NCBI RefSeq assembly: GCF_001039355.2
Contig: NW_019775435.1
Span: 218,815-282,814, forward strand
Length of the DNA stretch: 64,000 bases
DNA from: Lingula anatina
Lineage: Eukaryota; Brachiopoda; Lingulata; Lingulida; Lingulidae
Direction of reading: 5' to 3'
Each line of letters starts with the position of its first letter. The stretch's first letter is position 1. Positions 1-10,466 of the stretch are shown here, piece after piece. A program made the translations under genes and the position numbers. Below the pieces are notes generated by a model. It was not told the DNA's origin and did not search any database. It saw nothing but the letters and a program-made list of their open reading frames with translations.

Positions 1-1278
1 AGTTAACGGATTTAATTTGAAGACAACGCACTGCTAACGCATTAAGTGATCAGAAAAATTGTCTAATACCTAACTACGCCCCCCTTTTTATGAATGGTTG
101 CCGTGGGGAAAATGACCATAAGTAATAGACTCATCGGCATCAAGGTAAAACAATGTTTTTCTTGAGCCAGTCTGTAGTGCGAGCCTTGTCAAAATAAGCT
201 GTTGACGCCACAGCGGGGGACGCAAACATCACTTTATCTTTGAATATTATGTAATCAGGTAAAGGACGCATGGCTCGTTGAAACTCAATATGAATAAAAT
301 ATGAAAATCAGCTAACTAAAGGATCAGAGAGGTGATACCGCTTCTGAGCATTGTACCACCAACTGGAGTAAGTGCATTCATATGGAAAACCAAAAAAAGG
401 GGTCACCACCACTACCACCACCATTGTTCAGCCTGACAAGCTCTATAAAATGCAATAAATAAGTTATCAAAAAATGCAAAAAGAAGTGAAAAAACAGCAT
501 AACTATAATTTTCGAATTAACCTGTATTTTTGTAATATTGATCACTCCTGTGATTTTCAAGACAGTAGGCATATGGTTTTCCTTGAAATGTGTTATCAGT
601 GTTGCATAAATGCTGAATAAAAAGAAACCCAGGGGAAACACTGGGCAGATTTGAAGATAAGAGGGGCAGAAAATATGCAAAATGCAGTTTGTGGTGAAAA
701 AAAAAAGGTCAAACTCAAGACTAGCTCTCTGTAAATACACTATATACACTGGAGAACAAGCAGCACAACATAAAATACAACATATTTAATATACTGCAAA
801 ATCTGGATAAATATGGAGAGTGTCATATTCAAGTCTGAAAATTTTTCATTGTAAAGTCTCCATAAATTTTTTTTCTTCAAAATGAAAGGAATTAATTGAT
901 ATGTGCATTATATGTGGTCCACAACCAGACATGCTGAAACTGTCGGTCCAATCGGTCATGACCGAGAAAATCTAAAAAAAGAGTCAGTAAAAGCATCTGT
1001 GCTAGGTGTGGTAAAATAGTGATGCTTAAAGAAAAAAACTCGTGCAGGTCTTCCAGAAAAACAAAAACATTCAATAAGATCCTCAGACAGAAGTGTTACA
1101 CCAAACTACACTGCATATAAGTCTTCCTGTTGTCAACATTCTGCACACCAGGGGGAGCCGTTCTTAAGGAAAGATGGCTGACTAAAGCTTCAAACAAAAG
1201 CCCTGAGGAAACAAGATCTCATCTTAAGATACCAGTATTTGGCAAATTTTCTCTAACACCCTTGTTTTTCTTTTTGTG
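1..1278. other. Intergenic, repeat-derived
   Basis: No gene is seen. It holds a copy of the GAGAGGTGATACCGC-type repeat (about 324-375) followed by CAAGCTCTATAAAATGCA and related dispersed repeat sequence (about 430-620), which recurs at 2300-2430, 2455-2520 and 11770-11930. Confidence 0.5.
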
Positions 1279-1301
1279 TCAAGATGTTATCTTCACCAGT
1301 G

Positions 1302-4300
1302 TTAGATTTTTTTGTTTAAATTGTCTGCAACAAACAGAACAAGAACCAAAAGAGAAAAGATGCCAGGCAGAGTGACAATAAAAGCTGAAATGAGTGAGAA
1401 CAGAGCCCCCTGTTGTGAAGAATGCCTGTGCTGTAGCTCTACCTGGAACCTCAGAGATTTCCCAGTTGAAGATCTTGCTGAGGGCGGCTTTAGCCGCAAG
1501 TCTCTTGGCATCTATTTTTCTCCTCCCTGAACCCTGAAATGTCTCTCCGTCCACCGTCACCTCCATAATAAAATTCTTAGCTTTGCCCTTTCCAATTTCA
1601 GCGACAAGCTTATATTTCAGTCCTGGACGCTGCCTGTCAAGAATATCGACAGGATATTTTGTTTCTGGTGTCTTCTTCTTTTCCTCCCCACCAGGTTGCG
1701 ATTCACCTACCATGATAGTACAACACCAGATTAAGATAAAAATAACAATTCAACTTTAACATTACATAAGATTAAGTATTACCCTGACTTTGGTCAAATA
1801 ATCATAGCAGGCACTCAAAAAGTTTTATGCAGCAGCAGGTAGAGCCCGACATCATAATTCTTATTGCAGGAATATATTGGTTCCTGTTATAAAAAAACCT
1901 ACTTATGTCTACACCGAATATAAATTTTAGGCATCCTTTTTTGTTATATCTGAAGCAAGGTGTTTCCCAGAGAGCCTTCCACCTTTCATTTGGACAGCTA
2001 CTGGGCTCGAAAGACGACCCATATTTTAAATGACAGCTGGACAGCTTAAGAAATTTTTTGGGGAACGAGGGTATATTTGTAAGTGGACTCCCTGTAAATT
2101 GGTGACCAAATTTTCTTTCTATCTTTTTGACTATTTTTATAATATCTTTGGTAAATTTTGTGTTGTTTTTATTGTAAAAAGATGTTTTACCTGAACTTTT
2201 CCTCTAAAGATGCTAGTTACGAGATTGATTGTCATACGAACAAGGCAGCAAAGCTGTCAAATGTACAGACAAAAAGCAGGAAATAACAAAAAAGGNCCGG
2301 ATCATGCCGATTTTTGAACTTGACTTGCATTTTAGTAAGATTGATTACTCCTGTGAGTTTCATGACAACAGGCCTAACGGTTTTCCTTTAAATGTGTTTA
2401 CAGGGTTGCATATATGCTGAAAAGTGAAAAAACAGCATAACTTCTACAATAATGGCCCGATCATGCTGGTTTTCGAACTTGACCTGCGTTTTATGAATAT
2501 TCATCAGCTCTGTAAATATTAAGCCAAAAAGTAAAACTGCCCTCCACTTATCATGTTTACAAGGAAAGTGCACGGCGCCAGCATCGGCGACGACAGACGC
2601 AGGTGATGGCAATATGTACAGACACATCTGTGTCTGTACATAATAATTAAAATGACTGCAATCCTATAACCTTACTGCAGTGTATCATCGTGTATGAGTT
2701 GACAAATTAAGAAAATTTATGCAACTGTGATACATATATTATTTATTTCAAAATTAAACTTAATTACCTTTGACAAGAAAAATTATCACTGTTTAACTTC
2801 TGACATTTATAGTGCATCAAATTGAATAAACCCGAGTTGGGAAAGACGGTGTGTGATTTTTACTAGCATGTTCATCATTTGAAATTATAGAAAAAAAAAA
2901 AAAAAAAAAAAAATGTATTGTAAAAGGAGGGAATATTCAAGGAATCTCTGTAATTGTCTTTTTCTTCATGGTTCTTGAACAGTATAAGGCAATTTGAGAG
3001 CATTTAACTAAGAAATAAGCAACGCCATCTGCGAGCTGCTATTGTTCCGACTCACAAAGGTCGGCATTTTCACACTGTTTATCAGGTGCATTACCCTGTT
3101 TATTTAAATGAAAGTACAGGAGCACTTTTCTATTGATGATGATGTCCTGCTCACAGTGGGTGGGTAAAAGTGAGCTGAGTAGATTTAGGCCGAGTAAGAG
3201 TAGTATTTATCCCTGCTGAGTCCCAACGATTTAAGTTTTAAACCCCTATAATTAACTTTAATAGGGGTGTACTTTTAATGCAGAGATTAACATTTCTGAA
3301 CACGTACATACCAGGCCCTAGTGAATAATCCAACTGATATCCCGACCTGGGGGGAATACCCAATATCATCCCCAAAAGGGGTAAACACGATGTTGAAATA
3401 GTAACAATGCCACAATATTTGCTGTGCACAATATTTTCCAAAAAGGAGTCATTTCCTTACTTTTCTCACTCAAATCAATGGATCACACTCCTCTTTATAC
3501 TATGAGGTGTGGACATATTTAAAAAACCAGAGAGGTGATACCGCCTCCTGATAATGCACCACCAGTGGAAGTAAGCGTATTTAAATCGAAGGGAAGGTAT
3601 GGATTTGTGTGTATAAGTTTTGAAGTAGGGTTGGAAGTGGGTACAGTACTTTATGTGGAGAAGTAGAATAGTTTAAATTCACGTGTGGATAAAGGCATTT
3701 AATGTATGATTGTTTTTAACACATATGCAACTTTTTGTAACAGTAGTAAATGTATACAGGCTATAGTTTTGTCCATTTTGTTCATTGAAGGTAGATGGTT
3801 TATATTGCATAAGGTGGAAGTGGGAATAATCAATATATTTGTAGTGGTGACAGAAAATGTTTGAATGTATTTAATTTAGTGTTTGGAATTGTGATTGCTG
3901 AGTTTTGAGTAGTTGTGGTTTGTTGGAGTATGTTGATTGATGTTAGTTAGGAGTAATTGACAAAACACTGAAATGTGTAATTAGGCAATTTATAGAGATT
4001 GGGTTTTTAGATTTTGAGGCAGTAACTTGAAAGAGGAGGGGGGTAGGAGAAGTGGACATGTAAAAGCATTGGCACTTAGAGGAAATGTTGTTTATAGTGG
4101 AATTCTTTTTTGGCACTGGTAGTCTGTTTGAACATATTGAAATATTTGTTATGGGCATGCTGTGGTTAAATTCAAGATGAAATGAAAAGTATGTCAAAGT
4201 CAATTCAAGGTCAAAGTAAGATTGCCAAGATATGACTCACTTTTCCAGTTCATTAGCAACTATGGGTGTATCTCTGCCAGTTTTGGAGTTATAAGGGTTG

Positions 4301-7300
4301 CAATATTTGCAAAGTGAAGTTCATGGTAAAAAGTTTGTCAAATGTCAAATTTAAGGTGATAGCCAATATGTGCATATGTGACTTCCTATTCAAGTTCAAA
4401 TAGGCATATCCCTGCCAGTTTTGGAGATATAAGGGTCGGAGATTTGTAAGGTCCAGTTCATTGTGATAAGTAGGTCAAAGGTAAAATTCAAGGTCAAAGA
4501 TTGCCAAACTATGATTTCCTATTTAAGTTCAATAGTAACTATGGGTGTATCTCTGCCATTTACGGAGATAAAAGGGTTGGAATTTTGCAAAGTGGACTTC
4601 ATGGTGAAAAGTTGATCAAAGGTCATATTCAAGGTCAGTTAGTTTGCAAATATATGATTTCCTTTTCCAGTTTAATAGTAACTATGGGCATATCTCTGCC
4701 AGTTTTGGATATTATATAAAGGTAAAAAAATTTGCAAAGTGCAGTTCATGGTGAAAAGTTGATCAAAGTTCCAGGTCACAGTACGATTACCAATATATGA
4801 CACCCTATTGAAGTTCAAAAGTCACTATGGGTATAACTCTGCTAATTTTGGGATTATTTCACATTATTTTCGCCACTGAATATTGTGAGGTTGTACTCTT
4901 TGATATATGTAGGGCAACAAACATTTTGACAAGGGTGTGTTTCAATGTGTGCCACACCTAGGCATGTGCACTGACAAAGTACAAAATTTTTGTGGATTGA
5001 GTTGAGATTATGTGTGACCTAAATCGAAGAGATGGGTATGCAGGCTCTTGTAGTCTAGGAGAAGAAGCTGTAACGGTGACAAGGCAGAGGAACGAGCAGA
5101 TGAGATGGGTCGGGACTACAACTGACAAAGTCCAAAATTTATGTGGATTGAGTTGAGATTATATGTGACCTAAATCCAAGAGAAGGGTATACAGGCTTTT
5201 GTAGTCTAGGAGGAGAAGCTGTAACGGTGACAACCAGCAGATGAGATGGTCGATGTAACGTGACAGAGAGTCCCCCATAAGAGAGAGTCCGCTTCCCATT
5301 CATTTGTACAGGTGAGCCTCGTCCTAGATTTTGACCAACTAACCCTGACCATTATAACTATATGGAGGGCGGACTTTCTGTTAGACAGACCCTCAGTTTC
5401 GTTACAGTCGGGACTACAACCATGTGTACCGCCACCACCTATGCTGGTGGTACAATAATAATAATAACTCCTCATTCATATATTCTTATTTCATGTAACT
5501 GCTGACTAACAGGCATATTCTTTGAAAATAGGGATAATCATTTCTCTTAACATATATACATACTTTTCCAAATGTGGGATCCAACAGAAACATTGTCCTC
5601 TACCCGGGCACCCTGCAACTTGCAATTTTGCTCCAAAGTTGGTTTTCCAATTTTTTTTCTCTGAAAGTGCAGACATGTTATATTAAGGTTTCATCAAACA
5701 AAGCATAATATAGTCAGGACTTAGTTTAATGGCAATTGGCACATTCAGAACCAGCTGATCCGTGGACATTCTAGACTGCAGATTAAAAATATATACTAAA
5801 TCCAAGAGATGGGTATGCAGGCCCTTGTAGTCTAGGAGGAGAAGCTGTAACGGTGACATGGCGGTGGAGCCGGCGAAACAGGCGGGTCGGGACTAAAACC
5901 ATGTGTACCACCAGCACCTACGTTGGTGGTGCAATTGTAATAACTAAAACCCCCTTAACACTGGACGGCGTCATTTCTGCGTCTTTTGTGTGACCATAAA
6001 ACTGGCATCGCCGTGGTCATAGAAAAGAGACACAAGCATTGCTTTGTTGCAGAATGAATGCTTAAGTATTTTTCTTACTAAACTCTCAAACGAGGCCGTA
6101 CTGCGGGACACAGAAAGGACACCATCCAGTGCAAAAAGGGCTTAAGCACTGTGATCAGACTTACATTGAATTTTTTTACAGTAACTTTGCCGTTTTGTTT
6201 TTTCTGGTGGGGTTTGACTATTTCAATCTCTCTATCTGAATCCCTTCTTATCATCTTAGGTAACATCTCGAATATTTTATCTGACGACCAGACCTCAAAT
6301 GCGACGTGTTTAGAGATCTTCTCACCCATCTGTGCCACCTGAAAAAACATGCAAAGTGCAATTCATGATGAAATATAAGTCAAAGGTCATATTAAATGAC
6401 ACATAAATAGTCAATATAATATTTTCTATTCAATTTCAACAGTTACTAAGATAATTGGTTATCTCTGCCAGTTTGGGAGATATAAGGTCTAGAATTTGCA
6501 AAGTACAGTTCATGATGAAAAGTAGGTCAAATGATAAATTAAAGGTCACATTAAGATTGCCAGTATATGAGTTGTTTTTCAAGTTCAATAGTAACTATGG
6601 GTGTATGTCTTTGGCAATACAAGGACCCATAACTTGCAACATACCATTCATGGTGAAAAGCAGGGACAGGTCCAGACATTTTTTCTGACAAGCTTCCAAA
6701 TCATGGTGAGTGTGTGTGTGTACGTATGTATATGTGCGTAAGTGCAATGTGCATGCGTCTGTTTTTAGTTAGTCCACAATGAATTTAAGTCAGATATTAT
6801 AAATCTACCTTGTAGACAGATTTTAAATTGGTATAGGCCAAATTAAAATTTCAATTCTGTCTTGGCCATATTAAAATTTGACTAGGTAAGATTTGAATTT
6901 CAATATTAACAAAGAAATATTGATTGATTATAAAAATACATTATATGCTGTGTTTTGTAATAATAATTAATTAGCACAAAGTCAAGATTATAGGATAATG
7001 TATAGTATTTAATAATTATATACTTAAAATCTCCCCTGGCAACAACAATAACAACAACAAAAAAGCCTATAATTTTTTCTCAAAACACCCCCCAGACCTA
7101 CTTACTTGTCAGCTGGCAAGTGCCTAAAAAGTTTATGTCAAGCCCTGCCAGCTATGTTTTAAAATAATTTACTACCCATACCAGTAACATTGCTTACCCT
7201 TATAATAAGGCAAATGTCTGCAGCATCCTTTTCAGTGTCTGTAGCAATTTCATAGTAAGTGTTGGGCTGCATGAAAAATTTTTTATTCCTGAAATGTATT

Positions 7301-9185
7301 GCAAAATTCAATGATAATACACGACTAGAGACAATATTACATAATGCTTAACAGCATTATCACCACTAAATTTTAATTAAAATGTATGTACTATGTGGTC
7401 TTTCAGAGAATCTAACTAACATAGGGCTTTAGGGGCCCGTTTCATGAAGCAGTCGTTAGTTAGAACAACTACTGAACTATCTCGCTAACGAGATAACTTA
7501 AGGGGCGTTTCACGAAGCAGTTGTTAACTCATCGCTAAGTTCAGTAAATTGCATCATCCTGTGTATATGCTAATAGATTCTGCTTATCATGAAAACATCG
7601 TGGTATATGTTGCCATCTGGCTGTACGGTTTGCAAGAAAGGTAGCCGCAAATAGTGGATATGATAGACAACAGTAACTAAGCAACCTTTCTATTTCATTC
7701 CTTACGCATGCGTACAATGAAACTCTAGAGTTAGCTACTGGTCTGACCAGTCGTTAAATACCCAAGGTAACAACGACACAATAACGAGTGAGAGAACTAG
7801 CGATAGCTTCGTGAAACTGCACTCATAACTAGCAAGAGACTAACTACCGATCGGTAACTAACTACTGCTTCGTGAAATGGGCCCCAGGTCCGTATGGGAA
7901 TTATAGATGACAGGTGTGAAAATTGAAAAAAATCCCCAAAAGTTAAATGCTTCAATCAGGCCAGTTTTCTAATCCAAGCTTAATTTTAGTCTATGAATCT
8001 ACGACTACATCTGTGAATAATAAGCAAAATAGTGTACAAGAAAACTACATTCTTATTGGCAACAGCAATGGGGATGGCAGGCCGAGATCCTAATGTCTGT
8101 CCTAAAACTATGAAACACCTTTGACACATTTATTATGTAAAAATAGTCGATACTTTTATTTAAATTATTTCCATTTTTTATTGTAATCCATCCCTGCTGA
8201 TGTGGATGAATGAGGTCTTAGATATAAAGTGCTTTCTGTCCTGTAACTACTTTAAAAACACATAAAACTTAAAATCTTTTCTCTTTTAGAAAAGATTGGG
8301 TCATAACAACCCTACTTTCACATAAAACTCTTGAGAAACAACTACAAGGACATAACGATACTTGGTGAAGAAAACTGTATGCACAATAATTTGAGTTATA
8401 AAGTGACAAGTTAAATGTAGTTCACTTTATTTGTGGAAAACTACCAAGAGATTATCAAATAAATTTGGATTTTTATTTAGCCAACTTACGGTAGAAATTT
8501 AGGTGAACCAAATCCCCATAAAAATGTTCCGTCAGAGAGTAACTCCTGCAGTTCATCATATTTGGAAAAATTCTCTAGATCAGCGAAATAAATACAATCC
8601 ATTCTATTCAACAGCTCCAGTGATGGCCTTCCCTAGAAAAAAATCAACTCTTTTATAATTGATTAAATATTAATTCTTATAAAAAATAATTCTTTAAAAC
8701 ATCTGCACACCTTATAAACAAGGCAGCAAAGATGTTAAATGTACAGACAAAAAGAACAAAATAAAGATACACAAAACGGGTCATTTTGTCAATTTTGATG
8801 CAATAATAAATAATGCTTAAAAGTACAGTCCATCAACACCAAATTGAAATCGTACACAACAGGTAACACAGACGATAAGAATACAGCTTCAAGCCCACAA
8901 CATTTTATATTCACATACCAGACATTGGGAAATTGTCAGTCCTGCCAATTACGACTGATTGAAATGAGGTTGGACGGTTGAAAATAGTAAGCTATTGGTC
9001 TCTGGGACGAATAAAGATTTTCTGACAAGCGTGAAACTAATTCTGGATAATTCTGACTTAAATTATAATAAAATGTTAATTCTTACAGATGAATCGGAAG
9101 AAAAAAGCTGCCTCTCATTATTTCCACTCTTCTTGATGCTTTTCATTTCAGGAATACCCCTGGTTTCACTATAACGCACAGTCAT
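1302..9185 (-). CDS. NYN/PIN-like domain plus dsRNA-binding domain protein (multi-exon, one exon unresolved)
   Basis: Exons read on the minus strand: 9185-9087 (ATG, 33 codons, in-frame TAA just upstream), 8632-8490, 7288-7198, 6338-6165, then 1706-1443 and 1324-1302 (TAA). The first four join in phase and give 169 residues. They hold a PIN-like/NYN pattern: FADLEN (D51, E53), then KDAADICLIIR (D102, D105), then VWSSDK (D131), the spaced acidic residues expected of a metal-dependent RNase fold. The exon at 1706-1443 encodes a canonical dsRBD: RPGLKYKL, then FIMEVTVDG, then GSGRRKIDAKRLAAKAAL. The fourth exon ends in phase 0 while the dsRBD exon needs phase 1, so at least one small exon of 3n+1 bases lies in 1707-6164. 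Known: NYN domains are ribonucleases, and dsRBDs of this kind occur in ADAR and ILF3-type proteins. Inferred: a nuclease directed to double-stranded RNA. No paralogue name is recognised. The two halves might instead be separate genes. Confidence 0.66.
1325..1442 (-). other. 118-bp final intron of the NYN-dsRBD gene
   Basis: The donor GTAGAG follows codons ending EVP, and the acceptor GCAG follows a long pyrimidine tract. Splicing gives the tail EVPDNLNKKI and stop. If the intron is retained, the frame runs on to a stop at 1279 with an unrelated tail. Confidence 0.6.
2236..2643. repeat. Dispersed repeat ending in a 26-bp palindrome
   Basis: It starts with ACAAGGCAGCAAAGCTGT and a TGTACAGACA box (also at 8717-8753). 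It holds two diverged copies of a unit beginning GATCATGC(C/T)G(A/G)TTTT, and ends with GACAGACGCAGGTGATGG then the palindrome at 2615-2640. The end sequence recurs at about 10336-10422. Confidence 0.55.
2892..2913. repeat. Poly(A) tract
   Basis: An uninterrupted A run in an AT-rich intron of the NYN-dsRBD gene. Confidence 0.8.
3525..4920. mobile_element. Composite element with tandem-repeat core, copy A
   Basis: The left block begins CAGAGAGGTGATACCGCC (about 3530-3575). The core (about 4190-4860) is several imperfect units of about 110-140 bp, each with AAGGTCA boxes, GATTGCCA, 'CTATGGG' and 'TCTCTGCCAGTTTTGG'. The right block (about 4850-4920) is shared with copy B. Left block, tandem core and right block resemble the pearl/Helentron-derived elements of bivalves (inference). 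Confidence 0.55.
5022..5942. repeat. Three copies of a 'GTAGTCTAGGAG' repeat with hairpin end
   Basis: Near-identical blocks at 5022-5122, 5171-5247 and 5798-5942 share GTAGTCTAGGAGGAGAAG and CTGTAACGGTGACA. The last copy, and the stretch at 5408-5466, end in GTCGGGACTA plus a hairpin built from CACCACC and GGTGGT. This may be the inverted or terminal part of the same family as the TACCACCA-bearing left block of the composite elements. Confidence 0.5.
6345..6690. repeat. AGGTCA tandem-repeat fragment
   Basis: Two to three further copies of the unit found in the composite elements (AAAGGTCA, GATTGCCAGTATATGA, TAACTATGGGTGTAT), starting just upstream of exon 4 of the NYN-dsRBD gene. Confidence 0.6.
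7432..7885. mobile_element. MITE with GGGGCCCGTTTCATGAAGCAG inverted ends
   Basis: The left end begins GGGGCCCGTTTCATGAAGCA and the right end is its near reverse complement (TGCTTCGTGAAATGGGCCCC). The subterminal CGTTAGTTAG / CTAACTAACTA also pair. A second inner copy of the end (GGGGCGTTTCACGAAGCAG at about 7502) suggests nesting. It lies upstream (in gene direction) of exon 3 of the NYN-dsRBD gene and has no coding capacity. Confidence 0.7.
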
Positions 9186-9550
9186 TGTATATTCATTGCG
9201 TTACATACATACCACGTGTGCATTCTATTCTTGACCTAGTTTCACTGCCAAGCATGTGTAACAATACCAGGGCAAATGCATCACTAAATTATGAGGACTG
9301 ACACCTTCCTCAAGAGAAATTATTCATACAGAGGACTAGGATAGTAACAACTGACCTTAAAAGGAACTTAAACATTCCAACGGTAAAATTGATTTCTCAA
9401 TATTATATTATCCAATATTTCGTATAATACCTCATAAATATAATGTCTACTACCCCTATGGGCACTTTTGTTCATATTCAGCTAACTTGACCAGTTTGGC
9501 ACACATAGGGTCTAATGCAAATTACAGGCGTATGTAACTAAGGGACTATT

Positions 9551-9700
9551 CCAACAGATATTTGGATCGATCTATCTCCCTGTGGAGTCTCACTAAACTG
9601 CTATCAACTTAACTGGCTTAAATGTCTATCACGCCTAGTAAAGCTGTTAGGGGGTAATTATCTTTACCCCCTAGCTGATTTTTTTGTCCAGCTGGTCCAA
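9551..9700. repeat. Partial GATCGATCT-family MITE
   Basis: GGATCGATCTATCTCCCTG followed by the family interior (CTGGCTTAAATGTCTATCACG, GCTGTTAGGGGGTAATTA). The right arm is missing. Confidence 0.5.
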
Positions 9701-10466
9701 AGGACCAGAGTTTCTGCCATGTCTGTGAAAATCCCAATATGCTAATATTGATGACATTGTACAGAATAATATAACATTATGCTTAACAGTTTAAACACCA
9801 CCACCACCATTGCTTGGTAATACAGAAAATGTTACTAGTACAGGGCTTTAGGTGGATGGGGGTGAAAAGTCACATCTTGAAAATGATAATCAAAAAATGT
9901 GTATCAAAAGATATTCCAATAAAGCTGCTATTCAAACATTTAATTTAACTTTATTAATATGCCAAGAATTACCCAGTGAATTTGAGGATATAAGGTCCGC
10001 TGTTATTCATCAACTATAAATGTTGACAGTACAAAAAGTACAGTCCTTTTTTTAAATTAATTTATATACAATATCATGCAACATTTACCTGCAAAATTAT
10101 CACCAATTCTTAATTATGTTACACTTTCAATATTATGGACTTTCAGAAACAGTATCTGGCACAGGGCTAAACCTTTGGGAGTTCAAAGTCACATCTTGAA
10201 AATCCCAATGAGTGTGTTTCATGTCATCTCATTCACTGGCCAACAGCTGCCTGTTAATAGCGAGTGACTTAATAGCTCTGAACTCAGCTTGTATTTACCC
10301 AAGGAAAAACTACGAACTGACCATGATGACTGTGACGACAGACGCAGGTGATGGATATTTGTGCAGACATGATATAAAGAATGGAAAATTTGCATAATTC
10401 AGACACAATGTGTCTGTACATAAAAGAAATAATTATGACAATTTGGCGCTTCTTCTTAGGTATATT

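Noticed and set aside
1302-1511. A minus-strand frame that looks like a C-terminal membrane helix (ALFSLISAFIVTLPGIFSLL)
   Set aside because: It is out of frame with the dsRBD and coincides with the pyrimidine tract before the GCAG acceptor at 1325. Pyrimidine-rich DNA reads as hydrophobic residues.
3238-3441. Minus-strand frame ending at a possible donor (GGCCTG, GTATGT) as the missing NYN-dsRBD exon
   Set aside because: No acceptor gives both the needed incoming phase 0 and outgoing phase 1 in an open frame.
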